Source: Conidiobolus incongruus B7586 (lineage: Eukaryota > Entomophthoromycota > Entomophthoromycetes > Entomophthorales > Conidiobolaceae). From it: a stretch of 13,355 nucleotides of DNA. The stretch is from assembly GCA_000697335.1 (NCBI GenBank), contig JNEM01006383.1, forward strand, positions 1-13,355, written 5' to 3'. Under the pieces are notes generated by a model. The model saw nothing but the letters and a program-made list of their open reading frames with translations. It did no database searches and was not told the DNA's origin. Below, piece by piece: positions 1-7,904 of this stretch (positions within the stretch are counted from its first letter, which is position 1; the number at the start of each line of letters is the position of its first letter). The translations under genes were made by a program, and so were the position numbers.

Positions 1-630
1 TTTAATTATAGTAAATATGAAACTTTATATATATTCATTATTATTTCATAATTATAATAAATTATTTTTAATTAAAAATAAAAATTCTATTTATTTAATT
101 TATTTTTTTATATAAAAATTATAATAATGCCATATTGATTTAAGTGTATAATTCTTATATTAAAATATATTATTATTTTAAAACCACTATTTTTAATGAT
201 ATATATATCAGTTTTTTGAAAAAAGCTATTTTATTTTTATATAGTTAAAATTAAATAATTGCTATACTATGTATTTTAATAAATTCCATTTATTTTATAA
301 TGATTAATAATAATTTTAATAACAAACTTGAGAGTTAATTATGAATAGTAAAATGATTTGTGTATGACTTATAGAGATTATATTATATCAAAATAACAAA
401 AAAAATATGTGATAGTTCCACTTTGAAATCAAAATTCATCCTAAATAGAAACTAGATTGGCGTTTAATTAATTAATTATCTTAGATACAAATTTATCACG
501 CCCTATAATTAAGGTGGTTTCTTTATCGTAATGTTTTAAATTTGAATAGAGAAGGAAGAAAATATAATATTGAAAAAAAAATTATGGTTAATGAATGCAT
601 TGATGGTATTAAAATATATTTAAATAATAA
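1..630. other. AT-rich intergenic stretch and 3' flank of the secreted-protein gene
   Basis: I see no gene in this stretch. It is almost pure A/T with frequent stops in every frame. The part nearest position 630 would carry the 3' UTR and poly(A) site of the minus-strand gene that ends at 631. AATAAA-like words are too common in this base composition to pick one out. Confidence 0.6.
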
Positions 631-1287
631 TTAATCAACGTTACATTGTTCCTTGATAAAGTCGAAAAGACCCTTGGCATCAAGTAACTGGTGAACATAA
701 ATGGTGGGAACTAAGGCAGGATCATCAATTTGTTTGACCAAGTCCTTGTTGCATTGATTGCAAATTTCTTCATCCTTATATTGTGAAATATCAACGCCAA
801 CGGAGTGAGCTTGGTAGTGGACTTGGGCTCTAAAGAGTTTTTCTAAGCAAGTTACTTTATCATCAGTCTTTCTGCAAGCAAGTTTGGCATTTTCTAAATT
901 GGCCCATGATCTATAAACAAGATTTTTAGCTGGAATTTTGGAAGAGGAGGGACGGCTTTGGTCATTTTTAGTCTGGGGACACCAGTTTTGGATATAACTG
1001 GAGGCAGCGATAGTAGGCAAAAAGCAGCTGTCGCTACATATGGTATCCATACTGCTGAAGTAAAGGGAGGAGCTGTTGTAGCAGTTAGGGAAGAATTTGT
1101 TGAAATAATCGTTCAAAATAGAGACCACTTGGGGATTCTCACAGAGACACTTGGGCCCATTGATGTGGTCAGTGAATTTATTTTGAGTGACAGCACATTT
1201 ATTCTCATAAGAGTCATTATCACTCTGGGCGAAGACAAAGGATATTGATGAAAAAGAAACGAATAAGTTGATGAGATTGAGTTTCAT
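631..1287 (-). CDS. Small secreted cysteine-rich protein, function unknown
   Basis: This is an intronless reading frame of 218 residues that I do not recognise as a named family. Residues 1-20 form a textbook signal peptide: Lys2, then a hydrophobic core, then a likely cut after Val-Phe-Ala (residue 20). There is no later membrane segment, so the product is probably secreted or held in the cell wall. All twelve cysteines lie in the mature part, at 31, 47, 49, 69, 84, 88, 103, 138, 147, 176, 179 and 215. This even number suits six disulfide bonds. Possible N-glycosylation sites are Asn24 (NDS) and Asn71 (NSS). The chain looks two-fold: each half has a close pair (C84-x3-C88 and C176-x2-C179) followed by a lone distal Cys (103 and 215). 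A linker rich in Ser, Lys and Pro (about 105-121) joins the halves. Base composition is clearly richer in G+C than the flanks, and a TATA box lies 60 bp upstream, so the gene is very likely real. An effector-like or cell-surface role is inference only. Confidence 0.8.
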   Translation of the reverse strand: MKLNLINLFVSFSSISFVFAQSDNDSYENKCAVTQNKFTDHINGPKCLCENPQVVSILNDYFNKFFPNCYNSSSLYFSSMDTICSDSCFLPTIAASSYIQNWCPQTKNDQSRPSSSKIPAKNLVYRSWANLENAKLACRKTDDKVTCLEKLFRAQVHYQAHSVGVDISQYKDEEICNQCNKDLVKQIDDPALVPTIYVHQLLDAKGLFDFIKEQCNVD

Positions 1288-1346
1288 AATAAAAAAAGAT
1301 CAAATATCCACAATTTTGCTTGCTCAAACTCTTAGGATGAGCGATC

Positions 1347-1354
1347 TATTTATA
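1347..1354 (-). promoter_or_regulatory. TATA box of the secreted-protein gene
   Basis: Read on the minus strand this is TATAAATA inside CTATAAATAG, about 60 bp upstream of the ATG at 1287. It sits in a locally G/C-containing stretch, so it stands out from the AT background better than the other TATA candidates here. The distance leaves room for a start about 30 bp downstream and a 5' leader of about 30 nt. Confidence 0.6.
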
Positions 1355-3671
1355 GTTGCAATATTCGCGCATATTCTGATGGACTTTTGGGTTGGATTCT
1401 CCTATTTGCAAAATACTCTCATCCTGTTAATTTTAATCAGCCAATTAAATTTAAGACGAATCTAATTTTGGATGACATTTGATTGGATGCATTGCTGAAA
1501 TCATCTTATGTTTCACATAAATTACCACCATTATCAAGTTTGATAAATCAAATATCATATTCACTCTTAATATCAGCTAAATATAAATTAGATTAACAAA
1601 GATTATTTATTCACATATTAAATCATCAATAATATGTTAAATATTGATATTAATACAGACATTTTTACTGTATTTTTCATAATGATTTTAAATCAGTTTA
1701 ATTGACATAGAATACATAAATTTAAATAATATTAAAATTGAGTTACATGATGTATAATTAATTATATTGTTATTAATATTCAGATCTGTTTATGCCTTTA
1801 TATCAGTATCATTATATGGTAAATGGTTTTCCTATCAAAACGATAAATTTGAATAAGTTTGATTCAATTATTTGGATTTTTGAATTAAATAATTAGAAAT
1901 TCAAGTACTATATAATGAACTTTATTAATAAATATTATCCCAAATTTATATAATTGGCTTACATACTTTATTCTATAAATGATGGAATTTAATATTAAAT
2001 ATATAAAAAATAATCATCAAAATTATATCAAATACTAATTATTCAATATTGAATTCTTTGATCTTGTTTCACTCAATATTATTTTGGAATTTTGATAATT
2101 ATAACCTAAACTTATCCTTAAATTTAGATTATTTAAAGTGAAAATAGTATAATTAATCTTAATTAAAATAAAATGATATAACTAGTCATGTTAAGATTAA
2201 ATTTTGTTTTTATATTAATTATATTATTAATTAAAATAAAACTTAATCAAAATAATTGAAACAGATAACTATATGAATTACCATATATTAAAGAATTATT
2301 GAAATATATCATTTTTTTCATTATATAAACATTTTAGTGTCAAACCCAAATATATAAATTTCAATTAAATACTTGGGCATATTAAGCAAACTTTATTGTT
2401 TAAATATTTAATTAATTTTATCTGAAATGTTATAAAGTTAAATAATTTTAAAATCCGATATAGTAATAAATTAAATGATGTAACTATCATCAACTTGTTT
2501 TTTTCTGAATATTGCAATTATTTGAGTACCTTGAATATTCCTACAAAGTACAAAATGATATAGTTATCTATTATTGAGGAATATCATGACTAACGGTATA
2601 AACAGAGTGGAGTTAATACTTATTATATCACTATCAACGAGCATAGTAGAATTCAGGTATGAAGAGATAAAGCTTAATTATGATAATTATTACAAGTTTA
2701 ATCATAAATTAATTAATATTAATGAATAATAAATTATAATAGCAGCCTTTTGTGTGACAAGATAGTTATCAATTGTGATACAACATATTAAATTTTATCA
2801 AATATTGTTTTTCAGTCATGTGAGAATATTTTATTAAATAAATGAAATAAATATTATATCTTTATCAAACCTTTTTTATTCAATTAATTGATTTTATAAA
2901 GTATATTTTAAAAAATATTTGATAATATAAAATAGAGTATATAAATTTATTAGAAATAACTTAAAAATTATATCAATATTCTATGATATAAAATTCATGA
3001 TATTTGTATAAAATAAACAATGATTTTATGAATGAAATAAATACTTGAAAATGGTTAAAAGTTGGAACATTATTCTAATAATTTCAACCAAAATTAATTA
3101 ATATCTTTAGATTTAATTATATTATAATGTATTTAGTAAAATTTTAACAATATTAGATTAAAATAAATATCCTGCATTAAATAAATAACTGCAGATTACA
3201 TTTAAGCATGAAAAAACATTAATATTGCAAATTCAAGTTCAAGAGTGACTGAAATTTGTAAGAGTATAGATGCAGAAATCCGGTCCCATATTGTTAATAA
3301 CATATCCCAGGGTTATATGAATATATTTAAAAGACACTAAAAGTGTGAATTAGGTGTTAAAATCAAGTCGAATGAGCCACATGATGATCGAATTTATTTA
3401 GCAATTATATACCTTAATTCACTAACTAATATTATTAAATTTGCCATAAATAAATTTGTTTTAGATCTATCATTTTATTCACGAAGATCAATAAAGATAA
3501 AATTTTTAAATTTTTGTTCTTGATAGATATTCTATTGGACAATAGTGATGAATATTGCTTTGAATATCAAGCTAAAGTAAACCTCTGAATATCTAATTAA
3601 TAATTAACAGAATAGATATGATAATAAATATGATGAAATGATTATATTTTCGCTTATTAAATAGTGGTTTG
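1355..3671. other. Long AT-rich intergenic region without a convincing gene
   Basis: No intact gene is visible. Two spots are less AT-rich than the rest. One is around 2586-2729 (plus), where a 47-codon frame starts MTNGINRVELILIISLSTS; a frame of this length is expected by chance here. The other is around 3230-3400, with short open stretches on both strands that resemble nothing I can name. The segment next to 1355 carries the upstream region of the secreted-protein gene. The segment next to 3671 carries the 3' flank of the orphan gene. Confidence 0.5.
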
Positions 3672-4322
3672 CTATTGGATAGTTTCCATTAGGCTTAATA
3701 GCTCATCATCCAATTCTTCCATTTGGATGACGTTTGGATTGCAGCTGATGCCTCCAGTAATTGGATGCTTTGAAGGAATACACTGAATACCTATTTCACA
3801 CAGTTCACAATATGTAAAATTGTACTCGTCGGGTGGTGTGTCGTTATTATTATGATAAGTTGAATCTGTGCACTGGGTATCAATAGAGTTTCTTGGCGAT
3901 GATGGTAAGTTGGATGGAGAACTCATCCACCATCCCCAGTGGGAGTTATGGTTTTGATTCTTATTAGACCAACTTCTTTTTCCTCTGGTAGTCGCGTAGC
4001 TAGTCTCTTCTCCTGATGAAGATTCGGAAAAGATTGATTTGCAGTCGCTGAATATCGAATGATTTTCATCAGTATTGTTGTTTAATTTGGTTATTGATGT
4101 GATTTGCTTAGGAAAGATTATCGGTGCTACGTTATTTATAGTAGAGTATTTTGGTTTTTTCCAATATTTTTCATATTTGTAATATAAATTAATGACTTTT
4201 TGGGTGAGGCTCATCCTTTTACTGTATCCAGAAAAGGTCTTATTTTGATTTGGGACGAATTCAGCAGCAGCAACTGAATGGCATTCAACACTGACAACTG
4301 ATGATGTTTTTAATTGATACAT
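3672..4322 (-). CDS. Hypothetical protein with Trp cluster and Cys-rich C-terminus
   Basis: This is an intronless frame of 216 residues with no signal peptide and no membrane segment. I do not recognise it. Visible parts in order: a basic, aromatic, probably helical stretch at about 36-58 (RMSLTQKVINLYYKY and on); an Asn/Ser-rich disordered middle (about 80-127) with an acidic serine run ending SSSGEE; a Trp cluster HWGWW at 128-132, followed by a Ser-Pro segment with several SP sites; and a Cys-bearing tail with C172-x2-C175-x5-C181-x12-C194. The chain ends in an acidic leucine-bearing stretch (MEELDDELLSLMETIQ). The tail could bind a metal, and the SP sites could be phosphorylated, but both ideas are inference. 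Composition suggests a cytoplasmic or nuclear protein. Its G+C content is well above the flanks, which supports a real gene. A TATA-like element lies about 120 bp upstream. Confidence 0.7.
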   Translation of the reverse strand: MYQLKTSSVVSVECHSVAAAEFVPNQNKTFSGYSKRMSLTQKVINLYYKYEKYWKKPKYSTINNVAPIIFPKQITSITKLNNNTDENHSIFSDCKSIFSESSSGEETSYATTRGKRSWSNKNQNHNSHWGWWMSSPSNLPSSPRNSIDTQCTDSTYHNNNDTPPDEYNFTYCELCEIGIQCIPSKHPITGGISCNPNVIQMEELDDELLSLMETIQ

Positions 4323-4441
4323 GGCTTGTTATCATCAGAAATAGTAAAAATTAACATTTTATACTGAGTAATCTCAATAGTAAAGGTTTTAGGGGTGAAG
4401 AAATTGGGTTCAGACTCAGAAAAGTTTGATATTTATTTACA

Positions 4442-4449
4442 TTTATATA
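4442..4449 (-). promoter_or_regulatory. Possible TATA box of the orphan gene
   Basis: On the minus strand this reads TATATAAA, about 120 bp upstream of the ATG at 4322. It follows a short stretch of mixed composition. TATA-like words are common in this DNA, so position is the only real support. Confidence 0.3.
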
Positions 4450-5611
4450 GGGTAGTTACGTTTTAAGTATATATAGTTAATTCAAATGAATTGTTTATTC
4501 TATTTCTAATATTATATAATTAATTGTAATCATTTTGTCATTATAAAATGATATTATGAATATTCATACATTTACCCCAGTCTTAAAATATCTCCAAATA
4601 ATTAATTTAGCCTAATCCACTTGAAATCATCCAATCATTGAACCTAATATATGACTGACAAATGAGCTAATAATATATTTTTAAGAAAATATTAAATATA
4701 TAAACCTCTGAATTCTAAACAATATGCAGGATAATTGCAATTGATCGTTTAAGGTAGATATTTATTTTAATAATATATTGTTAATAAAATTGCCGATCAT
4801 CATATTAATATTCTATAATTAAAAATTGATTAAAATGATAATATTGGCTTTATTTAATTATTTTATTAATTACAATATAAAAATTAGTTCATCAAATTGT
4901 TTGAGTTTGATTTCTAATATTAGAAACTGAATTTTCATTTTAAAAACTATTCTGTCATATTCGTATAAAAATATTGTGAAATTTTTAGTTTCTAAACATA
5001 TCATAATAAATATATTTAAAACTTCCTAATATGATGTATGATATTAATTATAAATATCAAAACATTTGAAATACATTTCATCTCTATTTATTTGAATCAC
5101 TTTGTACTGTTTGATCTATTAATACCTTTATATATTTTATAACATATAATGGTAAGGTAAATAAGAATGAAAATAAGACTTGGGTTCAGTTACAAAATAG
5201 GGAACTGAGAAATTCGGATTTCTGTCAATCAAACAGATTACTTAAAATTTTATGAAACTAAATAAGGCCAATGATTGCTATTTTACTTTGTGAAATTATT
5301 ATATTTAAGGTTGAAGTTATAATTTAAATGTATATATTAAATCTCAATCAATTCCAATATTAATTCCTTGACTTGATATTTTATCAATATGATAAAAAAT
5401 TCTATTACAAAAATTATTAAATTACCAGTTTGTTGCTAATTAAATATAATATATTTGGTATTCATTATATTTTAATATCAATTAAACTTAAATATACTTT
5501 CATAGATTAAATCTATCATTTTTATTCAAATGCAAATATTAATAATACAGCCCATATAATTGATATAAATTGAAATCTAATGTCTTGATGAAATATACAT
5601 ATTCTTGATCA

Positions 5612-5642
<31 letters not shown>

Positions 5643-6410
5643 CATTTGGCTCAAAATACTCCTGTTATAAATGCAGCCTTAATGTACATTATTTATCTTT
5701 TTTGGTACATTAAATCTAATAAAACATAATCATATGAATATTGAGTATTTATCTAATTAATTTTAATATCATTATTGAAATATATTAAATTTATTTTGAG
5801 TCATTTATCCAGTGAAAGAAATCATTGAATAATAAAAATAATAAAATCTATAGGAAACTGTTGTTGTAATAAATTTATATTATTTATGAATGCTTAATAT
5901 AAAAATCATTAAAATATAATATAATAAAAATTATTATAATATTCAATTACACAAAACTTAAGTAAGGTTTGTAGAAAATTTAACATCATCATTTTTATAT
6001 TAAAGGTTCCAAGTTGATATTGAAAATAAAAGTTTCAGTGCATATTAATGGATATGTTTTGAATGATAAGAATATAATATTATAGATGTTTTCATTAATT
6101 AATTAATTCATTTTTAGAATTAGACTGCAATTTTATTGAGGTTCTGAATAATTATAAAATACTTATAAAATATGCTAGCATGTTGAAAAATAGTTAAATT
6201 TCAACAATGTTAATAATCTTATTATTGGGATATAATAATAATATTCAATAATAATCGTAAGGTTCTTGGTATTAATAAAAATTATATTTGAATAATATCA
6301 AAAGATCTACATAATAAAATCAAATTTTATAAAAATGAAATTTAATTAACATTTGTTCAAACAATTTTAACGATTTCAAAAATAGGAAATATTCTCTCTC
6401 TGTTATTAAA
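4450..6410. other. Long AT-rich intergenic region between divergent genes
   Basis: No gene is visible. The region lies between the minus-strand orphan gene and the plus-strand channel gene, so both promoters must lie at its ends. Frames are short everywhere. A slightly less AT-rich patch near 5160-5260 has a 40-odd-codon open stretch with no ATG. A pyrimidine run (TTCTCTCTCT) at 6392-6401 precedes the TATA box of the channel gene. An (AAT)n microsatellite lies inside. Confidence 0.5.
5614..5642. repeat. (ATA)n / (AAT)n microsatellite
   Basis: There is an uninterrupted trinucleotide run of nearly ten ATA units. It is the longest perfect simple repeat in the window and lies far from any gene. 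Confidence 0.9.
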
Positions 6411-6418
6411 TATAAAAG
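6411..6418 (+). promoter_or_regulatory. TATA box of the proton-channel gene
   Basis: TATAAAAG is a consensus-quality TATA box just after a CT-rich tract. It lies 27 bp before the ATG at 6445 and 48 bp before the next in-frame ATG at 6466. With a transcription start about 25-35 bp downstream, the ATG at 6445 would have almost no leader. This raises the possibility that translation begins at 6466. Confidence 0.45.
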
Positions 6419-6444
6419 AGATGGTTCATAGTAAGTATTAAAAT

Positions 6445-7346
6445 ATGATAAATTATTTTAATAAGATGCCAAGTGATAACTATATTGATACGTCTAAAGT
6501 AACACCAGGCTTGTCTTTGGAGACTGGGAGTATGAGCAGTACTTTTACAACATTAAAATTAGACAATAAGAATTTGAGTAGAAAGGAGAAAATCTTAAAA
6601 TTAATGAGACACAAATATTTTTATATTGGAATTATTTTATTAATTATACTTGATGTATTTGTAATTACTGTGGAGTTGTTAATATGTAAGTTAAAATTCA
6701 TTTATATGACACATTATTCTAATATTGAATTGTTTAGCTTTATACGCTGCTGAAAATATTATACCGAAAGATAAACATTTTTATAGAGCTGAATTAGCAC
6801 TTTCAATAATTGGATTAATAATCCTATTTTTATTCGTAATAGAAATACTGGTTAAAGTAGTCTTAATTGGACCTAAATATCTATTCAATATTTGGCATTT
6901 GGTTGATACCCTTGTAGTCTTCAGTTCTTTTGCATTCGAACTCTACGCACTTGTAGTGAAAGATTATAGTCATCTTAATGGAATAGAGCATAAACCAGCT
7001 ATTTTGCCTCACGAAAGATCAATTCATGTGAAATCTGCTTCAAGTCATGCTATCTTCGAAACTGGTCTATTTCCTTTAATTATAGTCAGAATGTGGAAAC
7101 TAGTTCGAGTAATTGAATCCGTGAGTCATTCCGTAGAATTAAAGGTAAATAATATTACTAATAAATAGAAAATTAATAAATTAATATAATATATTATAGA
7201 ATGAGCAAAAAATAGATAAATTAAAAGAAGATAAGTTTAGGACGGAAAATAAGTTAAATCATTATATTAAAGAGGTGCACAAATTGAGAACAGAGTTAAA
7301 ATTTAAAAATCAAGAGATCAAAAGATTAAATCAATTATCCGGATGA
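6445..7346 (+). CDS. HVCN1: Voltage-gated proton channel, Hv1 type (three exons)
   Basis: Exons 6445-6685, 6738-7144 and 7200-7346 join through introns of 52 and 55 nt (GTAAGT..TAG, GTAAAT..TAG) into 264 residues, close to the human length of 273. Hv1 channels let protons leave through a lone voltage-sensor domain, with no separate pore.

S1 (about 58-80) carries Asp70 and Glu77, matching human D112 (the selectivity residue) and E119. S2 (about 101-122) carries Phe113, Glu116 and Lys120, matching F150, E153 and K157. S3 (about 133-153) carries Asp137 and Glu148, matching D174 and D185. S4 (about 191-210) reads VRMWKLVRVIES, with charges Arg198, Lys201 and Arg204. Exon 3 encodes a coiled coil ending KNQEIKRLNQLSG, very like the human dimerisation helix.

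Oddities: the second S4 charge is Lys, and the position of human N214 is Glu207. The S3-S4 loop is about 35 residues long with five histidines. The start may instead be Met8 (6466). The gene converges on LYS4. Confidence 0.93.
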
Positions 7347-7904
7347 TTAATCAATAATAAACTTATATTTTATTTATATAATCATATTTTTCAATTTTAA
7401 TATATAACAAATTGAAAATATAATGTTATATTAGTTTTTTAATGGTGATTTAAATGATAAAAAATATATTAATTTGCGTCCTGTTTAATAGATTCAACAG
7501 ATAAATTAATTATTGTTAAATAAAATCAAAACATTTTAATAAAAAATCCTAATTTAAGATATTTATTATCTATTATATAATCATCATTGTCTATATATAA
7601 GAATGAAATGGAAGTAAATATAATGATAGTTATATATATAAGAAAAATTTATTATTAATAAATAATCAACGATAGGTAATCATTAAAATTCATTGTTATA
7701 TTAATTAAAGAGATTAAGGGAGTTCATATCCATTAAATTTAATACGAACTGTTTTAATAAATTTATAGTTTGGTAACAATTACTTTGTATAAACAATAGC
7801 TTTAATTTAAATATTAATTAATATAAATGACTATATATAATTAAATATTCATTTATTTCTTTTATTTCATAGATGTAAATTGTTATTGAAATTAATTAAA
7901 TATA
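7347..7904. other. Intergenic region between two convergent genes
   Basis: These 558 bp separate the stop codons of the plus-strand channel gene and the minus-strand LYS4 gene. They should hold both 3' UTRs and poly(A) sites. I see no frame or RNA gene here. On the minus strand, AATAAA-like words occur just outside the LYS4 stop (about 7850-7866), and one could be its poly(A) signal. The AT background makes this a weak call. Confidence 0.5.

Noticed and set aside
958-1248. Plus-strand open frame of 96 codons opposite the secreted-protein gene
   Set aside because: It lies wholly within the minus-strand gene and has no family features. The minus-strand frame has a signal peptide, ordered cysteines and a TATA box.
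1268-1465. Plus-strand open frame of 65 codons over the promoter of the secreted-protein gene
   Set aside because: It covers the TATA box and 5' end of the opposite-strand gene, and the translation is featureless.
2586-2729. Plus-strand frame of 47 codons with a hydrophobic stretch and a possible CAG|GTATGA donor
   Set aside because: Several frames this long are expected by chance in the window. The one possible downstream exon gives only a few codons before a stop.
4450-6410. Search for transposons, terminal repeats or virus-like elements in the gene deserts
   Set aside because: I saw no transposase, reverse transcriptase, capsid or integrase-like peptide, and no convincing long direct or inverted repeat here or in the other intergenic stretches.
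6421-6441. Upstream mini-frame MVHSKY before the channel ATG, with a GTAAGT inside
   Set aside because: It lies only 3 bp after the TATA box, so it is probably not transcribed. Using GTAAGT as a donor gives an intron of only 35-43 nt and the wrong frame.
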